64,000 bases of DNA from Nephrocerus scutellatus (Eukaryota; Arthropoda; Insecta; Diptera; Pipunculidae): contig OX352763.1 in assembly GCA_947095585.1 (NCBI GenBank), positions 114,183,908-114,247,907 on the forward strand, given 5' to 3'. Made by a program: the position numbers and the translations under genes. Position 1 is the first letter of the stretch. Every line of letters starts with the position of its first letter. Below the pieces are notes generated by a model. That model saw only the letters and a program-made list of their open reading frames with translations. It did no database searches and was not told the origin of the DNA. Positions 8,757 through 18,829 of the stretch are shown piece after piece.

Positions 8757-9372
8757 TAAAGACTCAGGGCGGATTCGAACCCCAGACATCTACACCTTGT
8801 TCTTTCTTCTCCAACTGATGAGCCCAAAACCTTCTCTATAGAAAGCCCAACTGTTCCGATCGTACACAGACACATGCTTAGATTCATCCAAAACGTATTT
8901 GTATTAGTAATCAACTAAAGAGCAAAATCCATATACAATTTTTCTGTTTCCCACTACCACATCTTACGTTTCTCGCTCTTTGCGACTACTTATTTTTTGT
9001 ACACTGTATTCATCCCATTAGTATGCGTAGAGTTGGGCTTTCTATAGAGAAGGTTTTGGATGAGCCACGGAACACACACACACAGCAATCGGCTGCCTGA
9101 TTTTTGCAAACTTGAAGTCCATCTCATTCTTTCTCGAACCCCAGACATCTACACCTTTTTCTTTCTTCTCCAACTGATGAGCCACGGAACACACACACAC
9201 AGCAATCGGCTGCCTGATTTTTGCAAACTTGAAGTCCATCTCATTCTTTCTCGAATCCCAGCCATCTACACCTTTTTCTTTCTTCTCCAACTGATGAGCC
9301 ACGGAACACACACACACAGCAATCGGCTGCCTGATTTTTGCAAACTTGAAGTCCATCTTATTCTTTCTCATT
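8757..9372 (-). repeat. 117-bp tandem array of a tRNA-like (SINE-derived) unit
   Basis: Read on the minus strand, each unit contains a GGCTCATCAGTTGG A-box-like sequence and a GGTTCGAATCC or GGGGTTCGAG B-box-like sequence. These are followed by a spacer with ATGGACTTCAAGTTTGCAAA and a CA/GT microsatellite. Units recur at 9,061, 9,178 and 9,295 (TGAGCCACGG), an exact 117-bp period. The first unit is split by a transposon (8,825-9,058). Because 117 is divisible by three, both strands carry long repetitive open frames with a 39-residue repeat. I regard these as by-products. Confidence 0.85.
8825..9058. mobile_element. 234-bp MITE with perfect 28-bp terminal inverted repeats and 8-bp target duplication
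   Basis: The left end (CAAAACCTTCTCTATAGAAA, continuing to 8,852) is the exact reverse complement of the right end (9,031-9,058, closing in GAGAAGGTTTTG) over 28 bp. Both sides carry GATGAGCC (8,817-8,824 and 9,059-9,066). Removing the element and one GATGAGCC restores the uninterrupted tandem-unit text CTGATGAGCCACGG seen at 9,176 and 9,293. An 8-bp duplication points to hAT, or to another superfamily with the same duplication length such as P or Merlin. It has no coding capacity, so it needs a transposase in trans. Confidence 0.92.
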
Positions 9373-9670
9373 CTGATTCTGCTTCTGCTTCCCGTCTGTC
9401 TATTATACTCGTATAGTAAGGATGTCTAGCTAATGGCCGATACTACAGCCTTTAAATACCTATTCAGGGTACGTCCCTGGTGTTCGAGTTTATAAGCTCT
9501 ACTGGAGCTACTATAAGATCACCTTGTCATCCTCACTAAAGCCATTAACATGCACTGAAAATGCTTCGTAAACTTTTCCTCTACACACATCCTTCGCAAT
9601 GTCTGTCACCGGAGACAGGTTCAGTTTGTAAAGATGAAAAAATGTAAGAAAGTCGCATACCTCATAAGAA

Positions 9671-9930
9671 TATTTGGCTATATAACCGGGGTCCGGTCCT
9701 AACATCCCGCAAAAAATCTCTCCACCGGTCCCGATTTCGAGCCGACCTGGTCTATGCTATACATTCAGCATATGCTAAGCCGACCTCTTTGTCGTGTCCC
9801 ATAGACCCTATCGCAAAGAACTTTACGAGCAGGATCCTCCGCCCTCCCGCGAGTTAGATGAACTCTCCTAATTCTCTTCGGAATGTCGACATCGCGGTCA
9901 CGCTTGTTGATCTCGACATTTTATAGTCTC
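9671..9930 (-). repeat. RTE 3' end fragment, minus strand
   Basis: Reading minus from about 9,880, a frame gives EDPARKVLCDRVYGTRQ, then QVGSKSGPVERFFAG and the tail text. These parallel EEDLARKVLCGRIYGARQ and SKSGPVERLFVG in copy 1 at 5,240-5,395. The segment is a 5'-truncated copy of the same RTE family with decayed tail. Confidence 0.65.
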
Positions 9931-10250
9931 TGAAATCGTCCAAGCTAGCATTCTTAGACGTTCCTTAATCAGGAAAAGGCGTATGGCTTAAATAGTCTCT
10001 TCCGAGTATATTGTCTAAGTCCTGATCGCTAGGTACTCTCCCAATAGGATGAGCCGTACTTCTCAGGAACTAATTTTAGCTGTGGCAATAGCCCCAACGA
10101 CATATATACGCAGTTTTGTCTCCAGTTATACTTTTGTGGTTAGACACCTTAACCTTTAACTTTGTTGCACCCTTTCCAGTTATTGCAGCGCATCAATTAA
10201 GCATCTGTACAGCATTTAGTCCGCCGAATGGCAACTACGATTATTTAAGT
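9931..10250. other. No gene seen
   Basis: Low-similarity sequence between two retrotransposon remnants. Nothing recognisable. Confidence 0.35.
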
Positions 10251-11760
10251 CAATTGTGACACAAACCCTGATAGCGTGGATTTCTGCCAGGATGATGATG
10301 ATGATAAATGGGGTGCATACTAGAAGCACTGTGACCCATGTGGATCTATTGCGCTTCCCCCTGGCTTGCGATTTGGGGACAGTTCATGCCCGTCCCAACA
10401 GGAACTTAATGATATGGAGTGGGTTCAGTGAATGTAGACGCGTAGACTTCGAGATTGCGTGGGTTCCCATATACATACATATGGTTTCTTCTCTGTCGGA
10501 TCGTTGCTCCACATTCGTGAGAAAGTGCCATATGGGATCTTTTTATCTTCTTCACAACGCCTGCAGCTGGCATCCTCTTCTAATCTTAGTTTATTTAAGA
10601 GCCTCTTTAGTCAGCAATGTCCTGTTAACAACGCCGTAATGATTCTTACTTTGCTTCTGCTTAGACCCAGCATCAAGAGAGACCTCTTTTGGTTATAGTT
10701 CGCCAACATTTCTTCTGCTTAGCAGAATCCTGGTTAGCCTGGTATCTCTTCCCGTATACTGCAGAATGGTTATGTCTCTACTAGCGGAGTTTCTACACCT
10801 TTGTTCGGGGGCCTCTTTGTTGCCTTATATGCCAGTGTGTCCCAGCACCCAGTACAAACGCGCCTTGTTGACATCGCCAAGTTTGTTAGGCTTTGCACTG
10901 CAATCATCCACCAGTCTTGACGTGATGTGGAATGCATCCAGGAATTTTTGCTCAGCTTGCCTATCTGTCATGATAGCTATTTCCTGTCTCATTAAATTCC
11001 TTTCCAGCTTAAAGTGAGAGCATATTTCGATGTACTTCTGCTTGGAATATGCTCAGGTACTTGAATATTGGTGCTTGGTTCGTGGCCCATGGACTCATGC
11101 ACCCGAACTTTCTGCTTCCTTTGATCTATTCGTACACCACTTTATGGCCCCTGATGTATCTGGTATTCAGTTTCAGATCTGAATTCCTTCTTGGTGTTCA
11201 TTTAGAAAACCTCTTAAGTTCAAGCTTTTGCACCATGTTATCGCAAGGCACGGTCGCTAAAGGAATCTGCTTGGCAAGTGAATACATTTTTCCTCTTACC
11301 CTGCCGTTCCTAAACCAGCTTCACCGGATCAAACGTAACCGAGTTTCATTGGATTTGCTCTCTACCACTATGTGTAGTGAGAGAAGTTCAAGGATTGCCT
11401 CCATACCCGCTGTGTGGCAGGTTTCCATGGCCACCGTAATCAAAATACAGGCCAGCCTCTGTATTTTTTCCAATTCGCTTCTCGTGGTGCTTACCTTATT
11501 CCTATTTGTCCATGCCACTGCTCCATAGGTAATTATTGGAATTGCAATTCATGGTTTACATCCAGTGCAAAATCCTCCCCAGGATTTTTCTGCTAAATTT
11601 CTGCACACAATAAGTGCTCTTTTTGATGTTTGTAGTACTGGAAGTTGGTGTTGGTGTTTTTGCCAGGAAGATACTTATGATTTTTCCCATGCTTATCGAG
11701 GTTTTTGGTAATGTTTCGAAAGAGATCACAGATCCGTCAGTATACCACACCAGACATCAG
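10250..11760 (-). mobile_element. LOA-like LINE, 3' half (RT thumb, RNase H, zinc-finger-like end), decayed
   Basis: Minus-strand frames include ITYGAVAWTNRNKVSTTRSE and LEKIQRLACILITVAME (11,530-11,420). This is the RT thumb block with the usual IQRLACxxITGAMRTxPT signature, here ITVAMETCHTAGMEAIL. A WYTDGSVISFE block (11,745-11,715), the start of RNase H, lies unexpectedly before the thumb, which points to internal rearrangement. Near 10,500-10,700 the frame has SRSKVRIITALLTGHCYLRR and CRRCEEDKKIPYGTF, the C-terminal HxC-type region. The large plus-strand frames over this region are antisense shadows. Confidence 0.7.
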
Positions 11761-11956
11761 GTCGTGAGTCGGTACAACATTGAGTTCCTTTCGCGATCCA
11801 ATATTCCAACCTCAAATATGCCACCAAAACAGTAGTAGTAGTGAACCTTTTATCAAATTTGGGGTACAAATGATGTCGGTTTCGACGATAGAGCTTAGAA
11901 TCTTTTTGTGACCCACAAAAATGTCTGGATTACTATCAGCCCAATCATCATCTATG

Positions 11957-12157
11957 TGGGTGCCGTGGCTCATTGGTTAAGTGGAGGGATTTCTCCGCAG
12001 GAGGTTTGTAGTTCGAATCTCAGGAAACACCAAAAGTATTTTTCGCGGTCCCACCTCTCGCGAATGTCTGACAAACGTCCGAGAGTCACAGAAAGCTTCT
12101 CAATTCACCGTTGGCGTACGGCATTAAATTGTAGGTCCCTTCCATTTTCATGACGTT
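11957..12157 (+). mobile_element. tRNA-derived SINE, copy B (3' truncated)
   Basis: GTGCCGTGGCTCATTGG (A-box region) and AGTTCGAATCT (B-box region) are followed by the same body as copy A: AACACCAAAAGTATTTTTCG, GACAAACGTCCGAGAG and AGAAAGCTTCTCAATTCACC. The copy ends at AGGTCCCTTCCATTTT, short of the distal body and tail. Confidence 0.8.
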
Positions 12158-13250
12158 CGCAGACTTTCGCGAGAGCTGATGCCGTGAAAAAGTTTTTTGG
12201 TCTTTCGAAGTTCGAATATCTCACTCAGTAGTCTAAAGCACTAGATTCTCACATTATTAGACAATGGTGAGACTATCCATACTGATACGAAGGTGTTCAG
12301 ACAAAATCAGTTCGAACTTATACTGGCGTTTGAAAAAAACGTCTAACATTGGTTCCGTATGCGAAGAAGCACTGCTTCAGAGTCTCCACCGTACCACAGC
12401 GATATGGAAATCACGCAGAAAATCAAGATCGATACACTATACGAAGGTGTATAAGACTCCAGACTTGGTTGTGAAGTCAAAAATGGCAAAAACTCACAAA
12501 AATTTAATATATTTTCAAAGTTGCAATGAAAGAATTCATACTGGTATTGTTGTCGTAAAAATAAAATTTAGTTAAAGAAATAATACCACAGAAACACCGT
12601 CTTGCCATTCCAACTGATTCTCTGTTCTTTCCAAGTTGTCATATATACTGATATCATAACACATTCAAATCCGATTGATTAATTGAATAATTCTCCGTCT
12701 GAGCTTCTTCTTTATCTGCTGCTAACTACCCTCAGCCGGATGTAAATACTCGTATTTCCGAAAAATTAATGCTAAGCCTAAGCCTAATAATAGCCAATTG
12801 TGTGTTAAGCGGGAATGTGCTTTTTCCGCTTTTATTTACAATTTACTCGAAGCATGAATACATTCATTAATCATAAACAAGGTTTTTTGTAGATTTTTTT
12901 CCAATCTGTATAGTGAGCTATTAATGAAGCTAAAGCGTTAACGTTGAAGAGACAAATTGGCATACCAGTTTTTGATATACGCATTGAACCAAGTCGGCTG
13001 AACAACACTTTGTTGTAATATATTCTGATTAAGAGCTTCCGGTATAATCTGCGTATTCTTATGTTTTTTAAATCTATGTTTACATTTCTGCAATAAACAA
13101 ATTGCAATAATATCCAAACAATGTGAAACAAACATTTTACAAAAATTAGCAAAACCAAAAAAGAAATTCTGTACTTCTCACCACAAAAAATAGAAAAAAT
13201 AAATTATTTGAAAATATACTTTCTTCTAAGTGTTTACATTAATAACATAT
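12158..13250. other. AT-rich stretch, no gene seen
   Basis: Frames of 60-100 codons at 12,264-12,575 (plus) and 12,871-13,158 (minus) show no known domain and skewed AT-driven composition. I see no repeat shared with the rest of the window. Confidence 0.4.
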
Positions 13251-14561
13251 TATAAAGGGTCCGCCAAATAACTTTTTTTTTTTGAAAATGCTATAAAAAA
13301 AAACTACTGAATATTTTCTCAAATTTCTTTTTTTATTTGAAAGTACAATCCTTCCGGTTAACAATGGAAAATAATTTCATTCAAATGGCTGCATCGGCTG
13401 GCCATGCAGTAGCCTACACGATCGGTCCAATTTTTAAGCACATTATCGATTGTGTGCAGCTGTATTTCACCAATGGCTTCACGAATATTGTCCTTTAAAG
13501 CGTCAATTGTCTCTGGCTTGTCGGCGTAACACTTATCTTTTAGGGCACCCCACAAATAATAGTCCAACGGTGTCAAATCGCAGCTCCGAGGTGGCCAAAC
13601 GACATCAGCTCTGCGGCTGATAATGCGATCTTCAAAAACAGGGCGCAAAACATCGAGTGTAGCTTCGGCTGTGTGGCACGCACCGCCGTCCTGTTGAAAC
13701 CAAATGTTGCCAATATCCTCCTCTTAAATTTTTGTGAACAAAAATTCGTTCAACATGGCCCGATAACGATCGCCATTGACTGCAACGGCCACTCCTTGCT
13801 CATTTTCAAAGAAAAATGGCCCAATTATGCATCTGGACCAAAATCCGCACCAAACAGTGACTCGTTTTGGGTGTACCGGCTTTTCAATGTATGCGTGCGG
13901 GTTTTCTGTGCCCCAAATGCGACAATTTTGCTTGTTTACATACCCGCCAAGATCAAAATAAGCTTCATCCGAAAAGATGATTTTTTTGGCAAAATCGGCA
14001 TCTTCTGTAAGTCGATCGCAGGCCCACTCAGCGAAGCGAAAACGCATTGGATGGTCAGTTGGCTTCAACTCCTGAACCAATTGGACTTTGTATGGCGTGA
14101 TACCAAGGTCTTTATGCAAAATTCGTCTCAATGATGTCTCCGAAATGTTCAATTGTTGAGAACGACGGTGAATTGATGTTGATGGCGCTTCACGCACACT
14201 TTCTGCCACAGCATCAATATTCTCGGGTGTACGCACTGTTTTTGGCTTTTCACGCTTTGGTTTATCGATGAGGATGCCAGTTTCTTTCACTTTTTTCACA
14301 AGATAACGAACATACGGAGCTGACGGTGCTTCTCTTCTTCCAAAATCCGTACGCAATTTTCGCACACATTCTGCAACATTACCATGATTTTCAAAGTAAT
14401 GTCGCAATATTTCCCAGCGTTGCTCAAGCGTATACACAACCATATTCGTTCAGCGGAAGGATACAACTAATTATCTGTCAAATCAGACATGAGCTAAGTG
14501 TTACCATTCACGAAATAAGCACTAGTTGAAAAAAAAAACTTTAGATGGCGGACCCTTTATA
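13251..14561 (-). mobile_element. rosa-like mariner (DD41D-type) element, copy 2, full length
   Basis: The ends are TATAAAGGGTCCGCCA at 13,251 and TGGCGGACCCTTTATA at 14,561, about 1.31 kb apart, with TA-rich borders. The sequence is almost identical to copy 1 wherever both exist, including both subterminal T/A runs and the GCGGAAGGATACAACTAATT text after the transposase start. This implies recent transposition. The only visible disabling lesion is one nonsense codon in the transposase. Confidence 0.92.
13358..14443 (-). pseudogene. rosa-like mariner transposase with one in-frame stop
   Basis: A single frame runs from the ATG at 14,443 to the terminator at 13,358, 361 codons apart from one internal TAA at codon 240 (13,724-13,726). 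Copy 1 has GAA at that codon, so it is a single G-to-T change. The upstream part matches copy 1 (helix-turn-helix 1-110, D159 in IIFSDEAYF). The downstream part restores WFQQDGGACHTA, then WPPRSCDLTPLDYYLWG and the C-terminal CMASRCSHLNEIIFHC. From the second catalytic D there are 36 residues to the D of SCDL and 41 to the D of PLDYY; the latter gives the DD41D label used for the rosa family. Length and order fit a complete transposase otherwise. Confidence 0.9.
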
Positions 14562-14619
14562 TAAATGGCTAAATTTTTTATAAATAGATACAAATATTGA
14601 TAAAAATCAAGGTATTTGT

Positions 14620-15500
14620 AATAGGTTAGGTTAGTTTAGGTTGCGGTGGCAGCTAATGCTCACTTAGACCATTCTTTCCCAGTACTTTCTGTTACCACAG
14701 GATCTTATACCTATCCCCTTTTCAGAGCTCCTAATGAATCGAAGTATATCTCGCACTTTGCCGTTTGCGAGATCTGATAGGTTTTTTATTAACCGTTTAC
14801 CTAAGTGTTTGCGCCTTCTGTGCATTAGTGCCGGACATGAACAGAGAAGATGTTCTATGGTCTCCTCCTCTTCCTCGTTCATGCAGCTTCTGCAGAAGTC
14901 ATTACTTTCGACATCAATCCTTCTCGCGTGTTTCCCTAGAAGGCAGTTTCCTGTTTTGTTCTTAGCTCACGTCTTTGTAGGGAAATAAGCGCAGTTGAGC
15001 GCTTAAAGTCCAGCTTCGGCCAGATCTGTCTTGAAACATTGCAAATGTCGGTGTGTTCCCACCTTACATTTGTTATTGTTTCTGCCTCTCTTCGAAACTC
15101 AAGTTGCAGTGTCGCGATAGGACTCCCTACCTCTGCACTGCAGTTCCCCTCAACATCTGTGTGGCCCGGGACCCAAATGATCCTTATATTGAACTGCTCA
15201 CTCATCTCGTTAAGAGAGAGGAGTGACAGCTCAACGCCACCTTGGATTTCAACGAGACCGCCTCCAACGATTTTATGGCCGCCTGACTGTCCACATAAAT
15301 GATAATCTTCTTTGAAGATAGTACATTATCCTTCAGCTCCTCTCAACCTCTTCAATCGCTCTCACCTCAGCCTGGTATACGCTGCAGCGATCAGGTAGAC
15401 GGACAGAGATGCTTATTTTCAGCTTGTCACACAAGACTCCTGCTCCATTCATTATCGGTTACAGATCCACTCTTCCAGTCTTCTCTGGAGGGTATTGTTG
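14620..15500 (-). mobile_element. LOA-like LINE 3' part with RNase H and (CCTAA)n tail
   Basis: Minus-strand blocks in order: ISVRLPDRCSVYQAEVRAIE (about 15,415-15,355), a VDSQ-type region near 15,300, and FNIRIIWVPGHTDVEGNCSA (15,193-15,135), the C-terminal RNase H motif. These are followed by ETIEHLLCSCPALMHRRRKH (14,860-14,800), the HLLCxCPAL zinc-binding-like end of the ORF, and RDILRFIRSS. The element strand then reads GCCACCGCAACCTAAACTAA and CCTAACCTA, a CCTAA-type tail at 14,620-14,645. 5' truncated. Confidence 0.75.
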
Positions 15501-15719
15501 TCCGAAAACCTTTTTGAAAGCATAACACTGGTGTTATGTAATAAAGTTTCGTCAGCTCTTGCTTTAGCGATTTACATCAAAATTAAATATGTAAATTATA
15601 TAAATAAATTAAATCATCAAAACATAAAAATTACAATAAAGAATTGATGTATTAACAACTTAGTTAAGATAACTAATATGATTTTGTGCAAAATAATTTT
15701 GATGACGATTTTTTATATA
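15501..15719. other. AT-rich spacer, no gene seen
   Basis: Strongly AT-rich sequence. Nothing recognisable. Confidence 0.4.
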
Positions 15720-15935
15720 AAAGACCTCCTCAAAAACCCCATCAAGCTCTCCTCGGGACCCCCTTAAGAATCCCTGAAGACCACATTAAAACCACACCGG
15801 CTTAAAACCCAGTAAAGACCCCACTCAAGACACTCTCTAAACCCCTTCAGGCCCCACTCTAACCCACCTCAAAACCCCTCTCAAGATCTCCTCAAGACCC
15901 CACACAAGAAGCCCTTAGGACCCTCTCTGATCACT
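15720..15935. repeat. Degenerate minisatellite of AAGACCCC-like units, array 1
   Basis: Short runs such as AAGACCTCCTCAAAAACCCC, AAGACCCCACTCAAGACAC and TCAAGACCCCACACAAGAAG repeat every 10-25 bp with variable spacing. The same motif style forms arrays at 17,545-18,165 and 44,975-45,225. Confidence 0.7.
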
Positions 15936-15954
15936 TCTAAATTTACAGAAAATT

Positions 15955-16070
15955 TTGTCATCTGAGATACACATATGTGCAAAGTTTAAATAATATCGGA
16001 AGTGGGGTAATTGATCACAAGATTTGGCCACTAACAAACACGTCCACGTGAAGTTAATATGGAGAATTTA
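15955..16070. repeat. Noncoding dispersed repeat, family A, copy 2 (fragment)
   Basis: GAGATACACATATGTGCAAA and AGTTTAAATAATATCGGAAG followed by GTGGGGTAATTGATCACAAG parallel the 25.4-25.6 kb copy (GAGATACACATGTG, TGTGCAAAGTTTGAATAATA, GAAGTGGGTTAAAAATTTAT). Confidence 0.6.
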
Positions 16071-16109
16071 ATAAAGTTATTTTTATACTGACTAGAGTGG
16101 TTTTGGTTT

Positions 16110-16510
16110 TTAGCCATACATGGAATTCGGGTACAAACTTTTATATATACATTGAAAGACGCCACACAGTCGTTCATTATTTGGTAATAATCGCCAAAAT
16201 ATCTGTTTTTGAGGTCGGAGCTATTTCAGTGAATTTTCTTTTTTCCACGTTTCACACACGCCACACGCGACACGCGTCAGAAGCAGGATATCAAAATGGG
16301 CCCCTGACGTTAAGCCGCTCACAAAATTTCAGCCCTCTATGTCAGGCGAAAGGTGGTTTAATAAGACCCCAAAAAACGAGAAAATGGCACGATTTCAAAC
16401 CATCACACGTGCCACACGCGAAACGTAACACGCGGCATACAGAATATAATATCACAAAATTTCAACTCTCTAGGTTGTGTGGAATTTGATTAAAAAGGAC
16501 CTCAAAGAAG
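16110..16510 (+). repeat. Noncoding dispersed repeat, family B, copy 1
   Basis: It shares with 43,230-43,700 the ordered phrases AAACTTTTAT, CGCCACACA, AATAATCGCCAAAATA, CACACGCGCCACACGCGA-type text, GATATCAAAATGGGCCCCTG, GCCGCTCACAAAATTTCAG and AGGACCTCAAAGAAGTCGAA. The ACACGCG runs look like a short internal expansion. No conserved coding frame. Confidence 0.7.
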
Positions 16511-16559
16511 TCGAAAATACAGAAAAAAAGGAGTCAAGTCAAGTTTTTAATAACTTTGG

Positions 16560-17540
16560 GTTAACCAGATTTCGAAAACTATAATTCCACTCGACCGTTT
16601 TATTCAATAATACGAAATGAAATAAGTTATAACCTCTTTAAAAAAAATAGATTTTTTTTAATTTTAAAGACCGACCGTCATAGAGAATCAAAACCCATGA
16701 CATCAAGCAAAAGAAATCACAGCTCAACGAAAAGATAGAGCCATTAACTCTTGCCATTTTTTCAGTATCCTAAGACGCCCACTGCATTTTAAGTCAACAA
16801 CTAATTAAGCTTTCATATTCGCAAAGAATAAGCAACTATCCACTGCTAAGCCTGCCTGTACCAAAATCACTGACTGAGTAAACAAAAATTGGCAACATGT
16901 GAACCAACCTAAGATATGGGATAGGTCGTTTCAATGTAACCACGTGCGAATACTCCAACAATCAGTGTTTGTCGTTTTAATGTTGCGACTATTGCTAAGC
17001 GTTTGAGTGACACATTTGTGGTTTCACGCTTTTGCAACATTGCGTCAGCACTGAACATCACTTTGCTGGACATAAGTAGCACACCAACAGCGCCCATGGC
17101 GGGTGCTAAAAGCATGGTAAAAAATTTGAATTATTGCGAAAAATGTCTGCTACTACGAGTATCGGACTAATTATTGTACAATGCCAAGCAAGGCGGCAGA
17201 ATTGATTTTGCCAATTTCAGTTTTATTGTTGTCATTTAAAATTTCAGTAATATCGTTATTGATTGCCTCTGTAGATTAGCGGCCAAAAATTGATTTCATC
17301 AATTTGCGTGCAACTATTTTTGTTTAGTTTTGAATGAAGGTTAATATGGATGCTAAAAATACATACGACTGGAATAATAAGAGGAATATAGGAATATAGT
17401 AAGCACGATCGATGAAATTTTATCGCACGACATGGCACAATAGTTGAGTTCACCCGCAACAAAAGGTCACAACTGAATAATTAAGAATGCTCTATAGCCT
17501 AAAAGACTATTGATTGACTAACTTATATTATATGTTAAAT
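16560..17540. other. AT-rich stretch, no gene seen
   Basis: The minus-strand frame at 16,909-17,115 (68 codons, MLLAPAMGAVGVLLMSSKVM at its start) has a hydrophobic beginning but no recognisable family. I treat it as chance. No repeat match. Confidence 0.35.
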
Positions 17541-17544
17541 CAAA

Positions 17545-18165
17545 AGACCCCCAAAATAATCACAAAGTACCTCCTTAAAGGCCTCCAAACCACCCCCAAA
17601 GGACCCCAAAAGACCGTTAACAGGCTCCAGAAAAAAACCCAAAAGACCCCTTATTAGAACCCAAAAAAAAAACCAAAATATTCCCAAAAGTCCAGCAAAA
17701 GATCTTCTATAGACCTCCAAAAGACTCACAAAAGACCCTCAAAAGACCCAGAAATAGACCTCCAAAAAACCCCAAAAATACCCCCAAAGAATGCCCGAAA
17801 GTCACCAAAATAAAACCAAAAAACATCAAAGACACCCGAAATCAATCAAACCATCCAAAAACCTCCAAAGAATTCACTAAAGACCCTTTAAAGACCCTCC
17901 AAGATATCCTCAATAGACTCACAAACTACAACCAAAAGAACCTCAAAAGACTACCAAAAGACTCTCCAAAGATACTTCCAAAAGTCCACCAAACGACTCC
18001 AAAAAGACCCACAAGAAACCCAAAAAAACCCGAATGGACCCTTAAAAGACCCAAAATCTATCCTAAAAGGCCCCCAAAACACTCTCAAAAGGCCTTCCAA
18101 ATACCTCCAAAATATTTCTAAAAGACCCACTAAAGACCCCAAAATGACTCCCAAAACACCCCATC
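17545..18165. repeat. Degenerate minisatellite of AAAAGACCCC-like units, array 2 (longest)
   Basis: Roughly 620 bp of AAAAGACC, CCAAAAGACC and CCTCCAAAAGACTCACAAAA-type units of 10-25 bp, with most variation in C/T positions. The minus-strand frames are repetitive W/F/G/L-rich products of the array and are not proteins. Confidence 0.8.
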
Positions 18166-18410
18166 ACGTTCACAGTCTAGGCATTACGAGTAAAAGAAGT
18201 TTGAGTGGATGCTCCACATAATTACTTCTACACGATGTCTAAAAGATGCCTTCTTTCTCCTTGCGTTCCACTTCAATTACGTAATAGTAATTTATGTTGA
18301 AAAGCATTCAGTGGTTTGTGTACTGGATATTGGCTTGGATATCAGCACTGCGTAGCGGACAGTGGAAAATGTCGCACTTTCGTAACGGTCTCAATTTTTT
18401 CCCAAATGTA
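18166..18410 (+). repeat. Repeat flank shared with 45,226-45,395
   Basis: Immediately downstream of the minisatellite, ACTTCTACACGATGTCTAAA then GATGCCTTCTTTCTCCTTGC, CGTTCCACTTCAAT, ATGTTGAAAAGCATTCAGTG and GTCGCACTTTCGTAACGGTC match, in the same orientation, text just after array 3. The array and flank therefore travel as one repeat. Confidence 0.75.
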
Positions 18411-18569
18411 GAACAACTTAAAAAAAAATTGAGAATCAAAAAAAAAATCGCAATTTCTTCTTTTTTTTTTTGGATTGCTACACTTGTTCGCGATGTATCT
18501 TGACTTGGTATCTTGGAGGGACTTTATTTTGACAGAGCTGTGTTTAGCGATATTTTACTTATCGACAAA

Positions 18570-18745
18570 ATGGAAGGAAAAAAAATTAACATCCTAGTTT
18601 GCTTTAGGAGAATGCTTATGGAATGGAAGTGTAGCAAAATATTGGAAATGTTGAATTCTGCATTTGGCATGACTTCTATGAATTATATAAAAGTTTACAA
18701 GTGGTACAAAGGGTTCAAAGAGGGTCGTAAAGACGTCGTATAGTT
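18570..18745 (+). pseudogene. mariner transposase N-terminal fragment
   Basis: The frame reads NILVCFRRMLMEWKCSKILE then MLNSAFGMTSMNYIKVYKWY and KGFKEGRKDVV. This is the first helix-turn-helix of mariner transposases (the xxxLxxAFGxxxMSxxxVxxWYKxFKEGRxDV pattern). The frame stops at 18,741-18,743 and no catalytic domain follows. It belongs to a different mariner lineage from the rosa-like copies. Confidence 0.7.
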
Positions 18746-18829
18746 GAAGAAAGTGATTATTGACAACCACTGAATAACTATTATATAAGTTCTTAATGGT
18801 AACAATGTAACAATGTTTTAAGTGATCTT

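Noticed and set aside
9042..9416. Repetitive protein-coding gene with 39-residue repeats on either strand
   Set aside because: The open frames exist because the 117-bp repeat length is divisible by three. Both strands are open, and the repeat unit is a tRNA-like SINE head with a CA microsatellite.
10256..11596. Series of plus-strand open frames (127, 79, 83, 159 codons)
   Set aside because: They are antisense to a recognisable LOA-like LINE on the minus strand, which explains the openness.
17535..18154. Minus-strand glycine/tryptophan-rich frames (64 and 67 codons)
   Set aside because: They translate the C-rich minisatellite and have no independent start context or conservation.
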